A stretch of 64,000 nt of DNA from Planococcus sp. CP5-4_YE (GTDB lineage Bacteria > Bacillota > Bacilli > Bacillales_A > Planococcaceae). Both the position numbers and the translations under genes were made by a program. How positions within the stretch are numbered: the first letter of the stretch is position 1; each line of letters starts with the position of its first letter. The stretch lies in NCBI RefSeq assembly GCF_019042655.1, contig NZ_JAHPZO010000003.1, forward strand, positions 248,001 to 312,000, written 5' to 3'. Positions 18,812 to 28,730 of the stretch are shown here, one piece after another. The notes under the pieces were generated by a model. It saw only the letters and a program-made list of their open reading frames with translations. It made no database searches and was not told the DNA's origin.

Positions 18812-19792
18812 TTATTTCCCCTCCAACCAGCGTACCGCATCTTTTGCGTGGTACGACATAAGAATATCTGCTCCAGCACGTTTCATGCTGAGCAAAGTTT
18901 CAAGAACGATTTTCTCTTCATCAACCCAGCCGTTCTGTGCGGCTGCTTTAACCATCGCGTATTCGCCGGAAACATTGTAAGCGACGATCGGGATATCAAA
19001 GTTATCGCGGACTTCACGGATAATATCAAGATAAGATAATGCCGGTTTAACGATCATGAAATCTGCGCCTTCATTGACATCGGAGGATGCTTCACGAAGT
19101 GCTTCCATGCGGTTGGCTGGGTCCATCTGATAGGTTTTGCGATCGCCGAATTGAGGCGTTGAATGCGCCGCCTCGCGGAACGGCCCGTAATATGCAGAAG
19201 CATATTTCACGCCATATGACATGATCGGGATGTTTGAGAATCCTGCTTCATCCAGGCCGTAGCGGATCGCTGCCACAAAGCCGTCCATCATATTGGATGG
19301 CGCAATGATATCTGCTCCAGCTTTCGCTTGAGACACAGCTGTACGCGCCAATAGATCAAGCGACTCATCGTTCAAGATGACGCCGTCTTCGATAACGCCG
19401 CAATGGCCGTGATCTGTATACTGGCATAGGCATGTATCCGCGATGACGACAAGTTCAGGATGGCGCTGTTTCGCAAAACGGATTGCTTCTTGTGTAATCG
19501 CATGGTCGTGGTAAGCTTGCGAACCAACCGGGTCTTTATCTTTCGGAACACCGAAAAGAATAACGGACGGAATGCCGAGTTCGACCACTTCATCCAATTC
19601 TTCACCGAGGCGGTCAATTGAATAATGATAGACGCCTGGCATAGAAGAAATCTCTTGTTTATAGTTTTCGCCTTCCACGACAAAAATCGGATAAATGAAA
19701 TCCTCTTTTTGAATAGAAGTTTCACGGACCATTGCACGAAGATTCGCAGAACCGCGCAAACGGCGATGGCGATCAAATTTCAAGTCTTTCAT
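18812..19792 (-). CDS. hemB: Delta-aminolevulinic acid dehydratase (porphobilinogen synthase)
   Basis: Condenses two 5-aminolevulinate molecules to porphobilinogen. The length of 326 residues from the ATG at 19792 ([14 protein letters not shown]) matches the family. AAAGGAAG lies 9 bases upstream, while the TTG at 19801 is too close to it. Cysteines 121, 123 and 131 in [14 protein letters not shown] form the zinc-site type rather than the magnesium type. The two Schiff-base lysines are in [17 protein letters not shown] and [11 protein letters not shown]. The ATG overlaps the hemD stop (ATGA), so translation is coupled. Confidence 0.97.
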   Translation of the reverse strand: MKDLKFDRHRRLRGSANLRAMVRETSIQKEDFIYPIFVVEGENYKQEISSMPGVYHYSIDRLGEELDEVVELGIPSVILFGVPKDKDPVGSQAYHDHAITQEAIRFAKQRHPELVVIADTCLCQYTDHGHCGVIEDGVILNDESLDLLARTAVSQAKAGADIIAPSNMMDGFVAAIRYGLDEAGFSNIPIMSYGVKYASAYYGPFREAAHSTPQFGDRKTYQMDPANRMEALREASSDVNEGADFMIVKPALSYLDIIREVRDNFDIPIVAYNVSGEYAMVKAAAQNGWVDEEKIVLETLLSMKRAGADILMSYHAKDAVRWLEGK

Positions 19793-20475
19793 AAACTGCA
19801 ACTTCCTTTCGCTATTGTCTGGATGATTTCAAGATACGTATACGTTTCAGGGCGGAAATCGACTTCTCCCCCCGCTTCAATAATGGCTCTTTCGGTAATA
19901 TGGCCGATCGCAGCAGTCCGGATGCCCTCAAAACTTCCGCCGGCTTCCGTGTAGGCAGATACTGCCGAAGGGCTGGCGAAAATAATCGTGACATTGGACA
20001 TTCCTGCGAGCGCTTGTGCGTTGCTGTGCTTTTTGACGGTATCGTAGACGGTCCATTCATCAATCGCGAGCGGCATCGACAAAATCGTGTCTTTGGCGAG
20101 AGCTCCCCGGACAAACAAACAGCGTTCTTTGCCGGCAATGTCCGGAAATTCCTGGACAAAAACATCGGCACTGAACGTTGATGGAATGAAGTCGACCGTA
20201 TAGCCGTTTTCTTCAAGCATTTCAGCGGTCTTATCGCCGACAGCCGCTATCTTCGCATCGATTTCTGGACGCAGCTTGCAAAAAGCTTCTGCGCTGTTGC
20301 GGCTCGTGAAAATCAACCAGCCATAACGCTCAAAATCAGGCGCACGGGTGTTTCTGAGCACCGTCTCGATCAGTGGATAATATTCCACCTGCGCCCCGTT
20401 CTGCAGCGCAAGCTCTGCCGCTTCTTTCGGCAAACGGCTGCCGGTAAAAATGATGACCGGTTTTTTCTTACACAT
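19789..20475 (-). CDS. hemD: Uroporphyrinogen-III synthase
   Basis: Closes and inverts ring D of hydroxymethylbilane. About 228 residues from the ATG at 20475 ([16 protein letters not shown]), which lies inside the end of hemC; a GTG at 20493 would extend it by six residues. Sequence conservation in this family is low. The pattern [31 protein letters not shown] and [12 protein letters not shown], together with position between hemC and hemB, make the assignment secure. It overlaps hemC by 8 bases and hemB by 4. Confidence 0.93.
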   Translation of the reverse strand: MCKKKPVIIFTGSRLPKEAAELALQNGAQVEYYPLIETVLRNTRAPDFERYGWLIFTSRNSAEAFCKLRPEIDAKIAAVGDKTAEMLEENGYTVDFIPSTFSADVFVQEFPDIAGKERCLFVRGALAKDTILSMPLAIDEWTVYDTVKKHSNAQALAGMSNVTIIFASPSAVSAYTEAGGSFEGIRTAAIGHITERAIIEAGGEVDFRPETYTYLEIIQTIAKGSCSL

Positions 20476-21397
20476 TGCTTTCGGCGATGACACGCTGGAT
20501 CAAATCATATCCGCCTTGTGCGCTGATTTTTTCAGCTACGATGCGGCCTGCTTCAATCGGGTCTTTGCCAGCCGCTGATTCTTTGTACACTTGGTCGCCT
20601 TCTGGAGCTGAGATTAATCCTGTGAAGGAAATTTCATCACCTGATACTGTCGCATATCCAGCAATCGGCACTTGGCAACTGCCGTTCATGTCTTTCAAGA
20701 ATTTACGCTCCGCCGTTACGGCCAGTGCTGTTTCTTTATCGTTCACTTTCGCCAGTTCCGCAAGAAGCTCTTCGTCGTCTTCACGGCATTCAATGGCGAG
20801 TGCGCCTTGCCCGATCGCCGGCAGGCAGTCTTCTGTATTCATGAATTCAGTGACGATATCATCGCTCCAGCCCATGCGTTTCAACCCAGCAGCTGCCAGG
20901 ATGATGGCATCGAAATCACCTGCATGGAGCTTTGCGAGGCGTGTATCGATATTCCCGCGGATCCACTGGACATCGAGGTCCGGGCGCAGTAAAAGTAGTT
21001 GCGAGCTCCGGCGCAAGCTGCTTGTGCCGACGACAGCGCCGACTGGCAAATCCATCAATTTCACATGGTCATTCGCAATGAATGCGTCGCGCGGGTCTTC
21101 CCGGTCCGGAATACAGCCAATTGCTAGACCTTCCGGAAGAACGGCCGGCATGTCTTTCATGCTGTGGACAGCGAAATCAATTTCCTTAGCATAAAGCGCT
21201 TCTTCGATTTCTTTGACGAAAAGCCCTTTGCCCCCCACTTTTGACAATTGAACATCCAGGATGCGGTCGCCTTTAGTGACGATTTCCTTGACCTCGAATT
21301 CAAACGGCGCACCTGCTGCTTTCATCTTATCGATGAATTGGTTGGTTTGCGTCAACGCAAGCTTGCTTCTTCTTGACCCTACAATGATTTTTCTCAA
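20468..21397 (-). CDS. hemC: Hydroxymethylbilane synthase (porphobilinogen deaminase)
   Basis: Polymerises four porphobilinogen units. The 309-residue length is normal. Landmarks are [13 protein letters not shown] at the N-terminus, [12 protein letters not shown] with the catalytic aspartate region, and [12 protein letters not shown]. Cys241 in [13 protein letters not shown] carries the dipyrromethane cofactor in the family. It lies between hemX and hemD in the haem operon. Confidence 0.97.
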   Translation of the reverse strand: MRKIIVGSRRSKLALTQTNQFIDKMKAAGAPFEFEVKEIVTKGDRILDVQLSKVGGKGLFVKEIEEALYAKEIDFAVHSMKDMPAVLPEGLAIGCIPDREDPRDAFIANDHVKLMDLPVGAVVGTSSLRRSSQLLLLRPDLDVQWIRGNIDTRLAKLHAGDFDAIILAAAGLKRMGWSDDIVTEFMNTEDCLPAIGQGALAIECREDDEELLAELAKVNDKETALAVTAERKFLKDMNGSCQVPIAGYATVSGDEISFTGLISAPEGDQVYKESAAGKDPIEAGRIVAEKISAQGGYDLIQRVIAESNV

Positions 21398-21415
21398 CTG
21401 AATCCTACCTTTCTA

Positions 21416-22246
21416 TTAATACCAAAAATGAAATTCCGATAAACGACTGCCGAAAAAGAAATTAATCAGCAAAATCAAAAACGCATACAAATGGGCCCAG
21501 GCATAGTTCATGCCATTCAAGTTGCCTCGCCGGTGACGCCATAGAATAAAGCTATAGACAATCAGCAGGATAAATGAACCCACAATTTTTATATCTAAAA
21601 TGGAAAATTCCTCGAGCGATACCACTGCCCATTGGAAGCCAAGAACGAGTGAAACGAACAGCATCGGGATACCGACCAGGACAGAGATGGTCATGCCTTG
21701 TTCGGTCTGTCCGAGTGACGGCAGGCTGCTCCATTGCTTCGTCCATTTCTTTTGCTTCAATAGCCTGTACAGCAGCAGATGAAGCGCAGAAAAAACGAAC
21801 GATAACGAAAATGCCGCATAAGACAGGATGGCGAACGTGATGTGGATGAATAACAACTCCGACACCAAGGCTTCCCCGACCGGCGACCGTTCTATCTGAA
21901 CCGGCGCAAATGTATGAATAACCATAAAGATAAATCCAATGATATTGATCAAAAACACCGCAAAATCAAAACGATAGAAAATCCGCAAGACGAGCGATAG
22001 TGTAACCAATAACCACGCATAAAAATAAATACCTTCAAACAAAGTCAGTACCGGAAAGCGCTGGGTCTCTATGATGTAGAGCACCAGGAACACAGTCTGC
22101 AATAACCACACGGCCCCAAGAAGTGACATGGCGATCCGGATGGCTTTTTTCGTAGTATATAAGTAATCGACAAAATAAAAGACAAGGCTGACAGCATATA
22201 GTATAACCATAGCTTCATGCAGCCTTGCCATTGTTATATCAGCCAT
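21416..22246 (-). CDS. hemX: HemX, membrane protein of the haem operon (CcsA-like)
   Basis: A 276-residue protein with eight hydrophobic segments, equal in length to B. subtilis HemX, where it lowers the HemA protein level. The cytochrome c assembly (CcsA-type) fold is suggested by LALxLVFSALHLLLYRLLKQ-like segments and the FQWAVVSLEEFSILDIKI stretch. The start at 22246 (MADITMARLHEAM) has AAGGGG at 6 bases; upstream extension to 22321 is unsupported. It lies between hemA and hemC. Confidence 0.92.
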   Translation of the reverse strand: MADITMARLHEAMVILYAVSLVFYFVDYLYTTKKAIRIAMSLLGAVWLLQTVFLVLYIIETQRFPVLTLFEGIYFYAWLLVTLSLVLRIFYRFDFAVFLINIIGFIFMVIHTFAPVQIERSPVGEALVSELLFIHITFAILSYAAFSLSFVFSALHLLLYRLLKQKKWTKQWSSLPSLGQTEQGMTISVLVGIPMLFVSLVLGFQWAVVSLEEFSILDIKIVGSFILLIVYSFILWRHRRGNLNGMNYAWAHLYAFLILLINFFFGSRLSEFHFWY

Positions 22247-22407
22247 CCTATTCCCCTTCGTTTCCATAATTAAAGGCGTTTCGCCTCTACATTTTAACAT
22301 ATAGATTCGAAAACGCCTCATTATAAGATAGCTCTATCCCGCATTTGCGGCCCAGTTGGGTCATTTACAGCGAGGGAGATGAAAATCCACGCTAATAGGA
22401 AATGCTT

Positions 22408-23790
22408 TTATACAGTATAGCCTGGATTTTCTTGTCCTTGCAGCGTTTCTTGCTGCTTTTCAAGGCGTGCACGCTCGGCTTTTTGGCGCGTCGCAAGTGC
22501 TTGTTTTTCACGCTGCTCTTCGACTTCTTCTTCAATACCGAAAATCTGCATGAACATTTCAAGCTGTTCGCGTGATTTCTTCGCTGTGCCCATTTCCTTA
22601 GCCTGCAAAATCGGCTCTTTCAATAATTGGTTGATGATCGATTTCGTATGCTTATTGAGGATCTTTTTCTCGCGATCCGTCAAATCCGGCATTTTATTCT
22701 CGATGCTTTCCATCGTTTCCGCCTGGATGCCAAGCGCTTTTTCACGCAATGCGGAAATGACCGGAACAACGCCTAACGTGCCAAGCCAGTCGTTGAACTG
22801 CTCTGCTTCTTGCTCAATCATGCCGGCGATCTGTTTCGCCGCGCGTTCACGTTCAGCGAGGTTTGCTTCGACGATGCCTTGCATATCATCAATGTCATAT
22901 AGAAAGACATTCTGAAGATCGCCGATGCGTGGATCCATATCACGCGGTACCGCGATATCGACCATGAACAACGGCTTGCCTTTTCTCAGCTTCTCAACAA
23001 ACTGCATCAATTCAAGATCGATAACGAAATCCGTCGAGCCTGTAGATGAAATCAAGATGTCCGCTTCCAGTAATGCGCATTGCAATTGATTTAAAGGTTT
23101 GGCCATTCCGCCGAATTTATCAGCGAGCACTTCCGCTTTCTCGAATGTGCGGTTGATGACCGTGATACGGTCCGCTCCGCTGCCTTGCAGGTTCTTAATG
23201 GCGAGTTCACCCATTTTCCCTGCTCCGAGAATGACGACATGCTTGTTTTTTAATGAACCGAAGATTTTTTTGCCAAGCTCAACCGCTGCATAAGAAACCG
23301 ATACGGCATTCTCGCCGATCGCTGTTTCGTTATGCGCACGTTTTGCCAGCGTCACCGCTTGCTTGAACAATTGATTGAATACCGTTCCGGTCGTGCCGAT
23401 TTCTTGGCCTGCGAGGAAACTGGATTTCACTTGGCCGAGAATCTGCGTCTCGCCAAGGACCATCGAATCGATTCCGGCAGTGACACGGAACAAATGATCA
23501 ATCGCTTCGTCCTGTTCATGAAGGAATAAATACTGTGAGAACTGCTCCATCGGAATGTCGAAATACGAAGCCAAAAATTGCTTCACGTAAAAACGACCGG
23601 TATGCAATTGATCCACGACGGCATAAATCTCCGTCCGGTTGCATGTCGATACGATGACGTTCTCCAATATGCTTTTTTGTTGTTGCAGGGCTTGCATCGC
23701 TTGTGGAAGCTCGCTTTCGATGAACGATAGCTTCTCGCGGATCGATACAGGCGCTGAACGGTAATTGACCCCGACTACGAGTGTATGCAT
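22408..23790 (-). CDS. hemA: Glutamyl-tRNA reductase
   Basis: The first and rate-limiting step of the C5 haem pathway: NADPH-dependent reduction of glutamyl-tRNA to glutamate-1-semialdehyde. About 460 residues, from [20 protein letters not shown] at 23790 with an AAAGGTG ribosome site. The catalytic cysteine is in [13 protein letters not shown] (about residue 50), the NADPH fold is [13 protein letters not shown], and the C-terminal dimerisation helix is intact. The tail after about residue 420 is charged and rich in E, Q, K and R, as in other Bacillales. It heads the six-gene operon hemAXCDBL. A PerR-box-like sequence lies 149 bases upstream. Confidence 0.96.
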   Translation of the reverse strand: MHTLVVGVNYRSAPVSIREKLSFIESELPQAMQALQQQKSILENVIVSTCNRTEIYAVVDQLHTGRFYVKQFLASYFDIPMEQFSQYLFLHEQDEAIDHLFRVTAGIDSMVLGETQILGQVKSSFLAGQEIGTTGTVFNQLFKQAVTLAKRAHNETAIGENAVSVSYAAVELGKKIFGSLKNKHVVILGAGKMGELAIKNLQGSGADRITVINRTFEKAEVLADKFGGMAKPLNQLQCALLEADILISSTGSTDFVIDLELMQFVEKLRKGKPLFMVDIAVPRDMDPRIGDLQNVFLYDIDDMQGIVEANLAERERAAKQIAGMIEQEAEQFNDWLGTLGVVPVISALREKALGIQAETMESIENKMPDLTDREKKILNKHTKSIINQLLKEPILQAKEMGTAKKSREQLEMFMQIFGIEEEVEEQREKQALATRQKAERARLEKQQETLQGQENPGYTV

Positions 23791-23831
23791 GGGTTTAAAA
23801 CACCTTTCGCGTTCCATATTTCATTTCCCTA

Positions 23832-23840
23832 AGTATACCA
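23832..23840 (-). promoter_or_regulatory. Possible hemA extended -10 promoter
   Basis: On the minus strand, TGGTATACT is an extended -10 element about 42 bases before the hemA ATG. No good -35 box is at the right distance, so the assignment is tentative. Confidence 0.4.
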
Positions 23841-23938
23841 CTTTTCCATCAGTTTATGCCTGCGATTTTGTGAACAAGGCATGAACCTGCTTGAACTTTG
23901 CTTTATCATACAAGGGTTTCCGCTATGGAAACTCCACT

Positions 23939-23953
23939 TTATAATCATTCTAA
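23939..23953 (-). promoter_or_regulatory. PerR-box-like sequence upstream of hemA
   Basis: TTATAATCATTCTAA matches the PerR consensus TTATAATNATTATAA at 13 of its 14 defined positions. In B. subtilis, hemAXCDBL is a PerR regulon member. The site is about 100 bases upstream of the extended -10 proposed here, so it may serve another promoter or be fortuitous. Confidence 0.45.
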
Positions 23954-24116
23954 ACTTAAGCTAATTACAATTCTAGCAAAGCGATTATGGTGTCACAAGT
24001 ATAACGCTCGTAGTCGGAATTGACTGTGAACTTATGCATAATAGATGGTGATTTTCATGGTGTTGAATCGGGAAGAAGTTATGTGAATTACCGAATTTAA
24101 ACAGGAAATTCTAGTG

Positions 24117-24240
24117 GTGGAGATTGCGCTTCAAGGGGACGCTTTCCGGAGGGCTCGCATTGAGCCGCTTCGATCGCTGCGCGCTCTGCAGGGTCTCAAT
24201 TGTCTCGCTGATCCTCCCGGAGTCGCCCCTTTCCGCTCCA
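24117..24240. repeat. Dispersed Bacillales-type imperfect palindromic repeat
   Basis: About 124 bases begin TGGAG and end CTCCA, with AAGGGGACGCTTTCC near the left end and GGAGTCGCCCCTTTCC near the right. An inner ATTGAG/CTCAAT pair is present. The whole could fold as a long imperfect hairpin. I recognise the GGGGACGCTTTCC...GGAGTCGCCCC pattern as an intergenic repeat found many times in Planococcus, Sporosarcina and related genomes. There is no coding potential beyond chance frames. Confidence 0.7.
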
Positions 24241-24349
24241 TCTCTAGTTTTAGAGAGGAAATGAAATTCATCACACACTGAAGTAAGCGTGAAAAATTTT
24301 AATCGTCTTCGTAAATTCAAATTGAACAGCGCACGGAACTTCTCTGCAA

Positions 24350-25500
24350 TATCAAGTCCAGCTAAGCGTCGCCAAGAGCGGATGAAAACAATTAACAGTG
24401 ACACTTCTTCGCAAATCACATCCAATGAAATCTAAAAGCCGAACCGTGCATACGGGCGAGCCGACGCAATAAGACGAGTGTTCTTCTTGGCTTATTGTGG
24501 GAGGCATGCCCCAAGCGGGAGGGGGCTAGCTTCACGATGAAGTAATCATCGGCTGATTCATTTCACTATCAAGTCCAGCTAGGTGCCCCCACCAGCGGAT
24601 GAAGTCAATCAACAGTGATACGTCTTCGCGCGCAATATCCAATGAAATCTAAAAGCCGAACCGCGCACACGGGCGAGCCGACGCAATAAGACAAGCGTTC
24701 TTCTTGGCTTATTGCGGGAGGCATGCCCCAAGCGGGAGGCGGCTAGCTTCACGATGAAATAATCGTCGGTCGATTTATTTCACTATCAAGTCTGGCTAGG
24801 TGTCCCTACCAGTGGATGAAACTAACTAACAGTGACACTTCTTCACAAATACAGTCCAATGAAATCTAAAAGCCGAACCGCACAAAAACCCGTGCTCAAG
24901 CATCGCAGAAAAATCGTTGCTCCCACATCTGCGAGCAGATGCGTCGCAAATGAATGGGCTCAACTTCCTTTCGCCCATTCATTGGCTAGCCGGAGCAATA
25001 AGACAAGTGTTCTTCATGGCTTATTGCAAGAGGCATGCCCAAAGCGGGAGGCGGCTAGCTTCACAATGAAGTAATCATCGGCTGATTCATTTCACTATCA
25101 AGTCCAGCTAGGTGCCCCCCACCAGCGGATGAAGCCAATTAACAGCGATACTTCCTCACACGCAATATCCAATGAAATCTAAAAGCCGAACCGCGCACAC
25201 GGGCGAGCCGACGCAATAAGACGAGTGCTCTTCTTGGCTTATTGCGGGAGGCATGCCCCAAGCGGGAGGCGGCTATCTTCACGATGAAGTAATCATCGGT
25301 GATTCATTTCACTATCAAGTCCAGCTAGGTGCCCCCCACCAGCGGATGAAACCAATGAACAGTGACACGTCATCGCACGCAATATCCAATGAAATCTAAA
25401 AGCCGAACCGCGCATACGGGCGAGCCGTCGCAGTAAGTCAAGTGTTCTTCTTGGCTTATTGCGGGAGGCATGCCCCAAGCTGGAGGCGGCTATCTCGCGA
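24350..25500. repeat. Tandem array of a 217-bp repeat unit (about five copies)
   Basis: The anchor TCCAATGAAATCTAAAAGCC occurs at 24421, 24638, 24855, 25168 and 25385. Spacings are 217, 217, 313 and 217 bases; the 313 reflects a ~96-base net insertion in the third unit. A partial unit precedes the first anchor (from about 24350), and the last unit breaks off near 25500. Each unit holds a strong hairpin of CGCAATAAG...CTTATTGCG (unit 2: 24682-24716, 14-bp stem with one mismatch). It also holds GAGGCATGCCCC with a perfect GGCATGCC palindrome, and a conserved AGGTG-CCCCACCAG block. Copies differ by scattered substitutions. No reading frame is conserved across units, so it looks non-coding. Confidence 0.93.
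24880..24996. repeat. Hairpin-rich insert replacing part of the third 217-bp unit
   Basis: In the third unit the usual GCGCACACGGGCGAGCC segment is replaced by about 115 bases. The insert contains CATCTGC/GCAGATG (24926-24941, 7-bp stem, 2-base gap) and AATGAATGGGC/GCCCATTCATT (24949-24983, perfect 11-bp stem). The flanking unit sequence resumes at GCAATAAGAC. It may be a nested miniature element, or the ancestral long form of the unit. Confidence 0.7.
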
Positions 25501-25589
25501 CGAACCCTACAAAAAACAATCTATCTCACTCACTTATCTAATTATCTCGTCCATATATTTCAGCTGGTTACTATTTGCAAAACAAAAAA

Positions 25590-25624
25590 CAGGGCCCGGA
25601 AAATCATTGATTTTCTGGGCCCTG
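25590..25624 (-). terminator. Terminator of the lon-engB operon
   Basis: CAGGGCCCGGAAAATC pairs with GATTTTCTGGGCCCTG (one G-T) around ATT, with TTTTTTGTTTT following on the minus strand. It lies 38 bases after the engB stop. Confidence 0.92.
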
Positions 25625-25661
25625 CCTTATTTCAAGCCAGTCAGGTGAACTACCTGCTTGC

Positions 25662-26243
25662 TTACATGCGTTTTTCGATTTCCTGCCAGGCGGCTTCTTG
25701 GCCGAGCCCAGTTTCGGAAGAAAAGACGATTAATGGATCGCCTTTCTCCATATCCAGTCCTTCACGGACGATTTTCTTATGCTTATCCCATTTGCCTTTC
25801 GGGATCTTGTCGGCTTTTGTCGCGATGATGATGCACGGGATGTTGTAATGTTTCATGAAATCATACATCATCTGGTCATCTTTGCTCGGTGGATGGCGCA
25901 GGTCGACGATTTGGACCACCGCGCGCAATTGTTCGCGGCTTGTAATATAAGTCTCGATCATCTTGCCCCATGCTTCGCGTTCGGTTTTGGAAACTTTTGC
26001 GTATCCGTAGCCTGGAACGTCGACGAAAAATAAGTCTTCTTCGATCTTATAAAAGTTCAAAGTTTGCGTTTTGCCGGGCTTCGACGAAATACGCGCCATG
26101 CTTTTGCGGCCGATGAGCTTATTGATAAAAGACGATTTCCCGACATTTGAGCGTCCAGCGAGCGCAAACTCGGGAAGCTCGGTTTCCGGGTATTGCGCTG
26201 GGCGAACCGCACTGATTACCAGTTCTACGTTATGGACCTTCAT
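25662..26243 (-). CDS. engB: Ribosome biogenesis GTPase EngB (YsxC)
   Basis: A 193-residue TrmE-Era-EngA-EngB-type GTPase needed for 50S subunit assembly in Bacillus. The P-loop is [16 protein letters not shown] (about 30-45), the switch region contains [10 protein letters not shown]3 is [10 protein letters not shown], and G4 is [11 protein letters not shown]. Its ATG overlaps the lon stop (ATGA), giving coupled translation as in B. subtilis lonA-ysxC. The length is standard. Confidence 0.96.
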   Translation of the reverse strand: MKVHNVELVISAVRPAQYPETELPEFALAGRSNVGKSSFINKLIGRKSMARISSKPGKTQTLNFYKIEEDLFFVDVPGYGYAKVSKTEREAWGKMIETYITSREQLRAVVQIVDLRHPPSKDDQMMYDFMKHYNIPCIIIATKADKIPKGKWDKHKKIVREGLDMEKGDPLIVFSSETGLGQEAAWQEIEKRM

Positions 26244-28567
26244 TCTTTTGCTCCTTCCAGCGCAATTTCCAGCGCTTGTTCCGCTTGGCTGACGAGGTGG
26301 AATTCCAATTCTTCGCGGATGGTTTCCGGAATGTCGTCGAGGTCGCGTTCATTTTCCGCAGGGACGATAATGGTCTTCAATCCTGCACGGTGGGCGCTCA
26401 AGGTTTTTTCCTTCAGTCCCCCGATTGGCAAGACGCGTCCGCGAAGCGTGATTTCCCCTGTCATGCCGACGTCGCGGCGCACGGGCCGCTTCGTGAGTGC
26501 TGAAACGAGCGCTGTCGCAATTGTTACACCGGCGGATGGGCCGTCTTTTGGAACGGCTCCTTCCGGTACGTGGATATGAATGTCGTGTGCTTCCTGGAAA
26601 TTCGGATCGATGCCAAGCGATTCCGCTTGTGCACGCACAAATGACAACGCGGTCTGTGCCGACTCTTTCATGACATCGCCCAGTTTACCGGTCAATTGCA
26701 GCTTGCCTTTACCTGCAGATAAAGACACTTCGATCTGCAAAGTGTCACCGCCGACAGCCGTATAGGCGAGGCCAGTCGCAACGCCCACTTGGTTCTCACT
26801 TTCAGCCACGCCGTAGCGGAATTTCTTCTTGCCGAGATAGCTTTCGACTTCTGCCGAGCCAACCGTCACGTGTTCTTGTTCTTTCGAAACGATTTGCTTG
26901 GTCACTTTCCGGCAAACAGAAGCGATTTGGCGTTCCAGACCGCGCACGCCGGCTTCCCGTGTGTAATAACGGATCATAGAAACGAATGCGTCTTCTTGGA
27001 AATCCAATTGTTCCGGTGTCAGGCCATGTTCTTTCAATTGTTTTGGCGCCAAATGGTTTTTGGCGATCAATTTCTTCTCAAGTTCTGTATAGCCAGCAAT
27101 CGAGATGACTTCCATGCGGTCGCGCAGCGGCCCTGGAATCGATCCGAGGTCATTAGCAGTCGCAATGAACAGCACATTCGATAGATCATAGCTTTCTTCG
27201 ATGTAATGATCGCTAAAGGAATTGTTTTGTTCCGGGTCCAATACTTCAAGCATCGCTGACGACGGGTCACCGCGGAAGTCATTAGACATTTTATCGATTT
27301 CATCGAGCAGGAATACCGGATTGACGGTGCCTGCTTTTTTCATTCCTTGAATGATGCGTCCCGGCATTGCGCCGACATATGTGCGGCGGTGGCCACGGAT
27401 TTCGGATTCGTCACGCACGCCGCCGAGCGAGATGCGGACGAAATTGCGGTCGAGCGAATCGGCGATCGAACGGGCAAGTGATGTCTTACCGACACCTGGA
27501 GGCCCGACGAGGCACAGGATCGGCCCACGCAGCGATTTGGTCATTTGTTGGACGGCCAAATATTCCAGCACGCGTTCTTTAACGGTTTCAAGGCCATCGT
27601 GGTCGCGGTTTAGCACTTCTTCTGCATAATTGATATCCAAGCGGTCTTCTGTTGTTTCAGACCAAGGAATCGTTACGAGCCATTCAATGTAATTGCGGAT
27701 GATGCCGCTTTCCGCCGCAGCTGAAGGCAATTTTTCGTAGCGATCCAACTCTTTCAACGCCGTCTTCTCGGTCGATTCCGGCATGCCGGCTTCTTCGATG
27801 CGTTTTTTCAAGTCAGCCACTTCTGCGCCTTTGCCATCCTTGTCGCCGAGTTCGGTTTGGATCGCTTTCATCTGTTCGCGAAGATAGAACTCTTTTTGAG
27901 TTTGCTCCATCGCTTTTTTCACACGGTCGTTGATGCGTTTTTCGATGTCCGCCACTTCCTGCTCGTTATGCAGGCGGCTGATCAAGAGTTCAAGGCGTTT
28001 CGTGATATCGAAGGTTTCAAGCACTTCCTGCTTGCCTTGCAATTTTAGCGATAGATGGGAAGCGATCATATCCGCTAAACGGCCCGGTTCTTCGATGTCC
28101 GCAACTGTATTGAAGGTTTCAGTCGTCACTTTTTTCGAGCCTTTGCCGAAGATTTCGAATTGCTCCAGCAAAATGCGCATCAACGCATCTTGTTCGGCAT
28201 CGCGTTCCGGTTCATCCGGGAATGAAGTGACTTCCACTTGCGTGAATTTCTCACCTTCTTCGTATTGGTTCCACTGGCCGCGTTCAAGGCCCTCCACTAA
28301 CACGCGGATCGTGCCATTCGGCAATTTCAGCATTTGTTTTACGTATGCCAAGGTGCCGATTTTATGCAAATCGTCTTTGTCCGGCTGTTCCACTGCCATG
28401 TCTTTTTGAGTCGCCAAAAAGACGATTTGGTCATCCATCATCGCTTGCTCCAATGCTGCTACTGAACGCTCCCGGCCAACATCAATATGCAAGACCATCG
28501 ACGGGAAGACGAGCAGCCCGCGGAGTGGCAAGAGCGGGACTTGTTTTGTCACTTTTTTCTTCGCCAT
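26240..28567 (-). CDS. lon: ATP-dependent protease Lon
   Basis: A 775-residue LonA protease. The start is [17 protein letters not shown] at 28567, with GGAGGTG 8-9 bases upstream; the longest frame, to 28588, reads through that site. It has an N-terminal substrate domain, Walker [15 protein letters not shown], and the sensor/arginine-finger region. The proteolytic Ser-Lys dyad is in [10 protein letters not shown] and [12 protein letters not shown]. subtilis has lonB between clpX and lonA; here clpX is followed directly by this gene after a terminator. No CtsR operator was recognised upstream. Confidence 0.96.
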   Translation of the reverse strand: MAKKKVTKQVPLLPLRGLLVFPSMVLHIDVGRERSVAALEQAMMDDQIVFLATQKDMAVEQPDKDDLHKIGTLAYVKQMLKLPNGTIRVLVEGLERGQWNQYEEGEKFTQVEVTSFPDEPERDAEQDALMRILLEQFEIFGKGSKKVTTETFNTVADIEEPGRLADMIASHLSLKLQGKQEVLETFDITKRLELLISRLHNEQEVADIEKRINDRVKKAMEQTQKEFYLREQMKAIQTELGDKDGKGAEVADLKKRIEEAGMPESTEKTALKELDRYEKLPSAAAESGIIRNYIEWLVTIPWSETTEDRLDINYAEEVLNRDHDGLETVKERVLEYLAVQQMTKSLRGPILCLVGPPGVGKTSLARSIADSLDRNFVRISLGGVRDESEIRGHRRTYVGAMPGRIIQGMKKAGTVNPVFLLDEIDKMSNDFRGDPSSAMLEVLDPEQNNSFSDHYIEESYDLSNVLFIATANDLGSIPGPLRDRMEVISIAGYTELEKKLIAKNHLAPKQLKEHGLTPEQLDFQEDAFVSMIRYYTREAGVRGLERQIASVCRKVTKQIVSKEQEHVTVGSAEVESYLGKKKFRYGVAESENQVGVATGLAYTAVGGDTLQIEVSLSAGKGKLQLTGKLGDVMKESAQTALSFVRAQAESLGIDPNFQEAHDIHIHVPEGAVPKDGPSAGVTIATALVSALTKRPVRRDVGMTGEITLRGRVLPIGGLKEKTLSAHRAGLKTIIVPAENERDLDDIPETIREELEFHLVSQAEQALEIALEGAKE

Positions 28568-28652
28568 AACTAAGTGCACCTCCGTCATTTCTCTTTCTCT
28601 CTATCAGTCTGCGCGAAACTATCTCGAAGACTGTGGTTTTTTCGTGGAAAAA

Positions 28653-28698
28653 GGGCTGACCCCCATACGCGCGGATGTGCACGATTCAGAGTCAGCCC
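28653..28698 (-). terminator. Terminator after clpX
   Basis: GGGCTGAC and GTCAGCCC form the stem with a ~30-base loop, and CTTTTTCC follows on the minus strand. It is 33 bases past the clpX stop and separates clpX from lon. Confidence 0.7.
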
Positions 28699-28730
28699 GT
28701 ATCATCCTATTCTTGTGCATCAGCCAAACT

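Larger units (their letters stand above)
23841..25589. other. 1.75 kb gene-free gap between haem operon and engB
   Basis: No gene with a ribosome site and plausible protein was found on either strand. 23870-24110 is unremarkable AT-rich sequence apart from the PerR-like site. The rest is the palindromic repeat and the 217-bp array. In B. subtilis, engB and hemA are nearly adjacent, so the gap is an expansion. Confidence 0.8.

Noticed and set aside
20475..21194. 239-codon plus-strand frame opposite hemC
   Set aside because: Shadow of hemC; no ribosome site and Ser/Arg-rich product typical of an antisense frame.
24111..24425. 104-codon minus-strand frame over the palindromic repeat
   Set aside because: It spans the dispersed repeat and the start of the array; the product is low in plausible structure and has no ribosome site.
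24832..25074. 80-codon plus-strand frame inside the 217-bp array
   Set aside because: No ribosome site, not conserved in the other units, and it crosses the unit-three insert.
24350..25500. CRISPR array interpretation of the repeats
   Set aside because: The whole 217-bp unit is repeated; there is no short repeat with unique spacers and no cas gene nearby.
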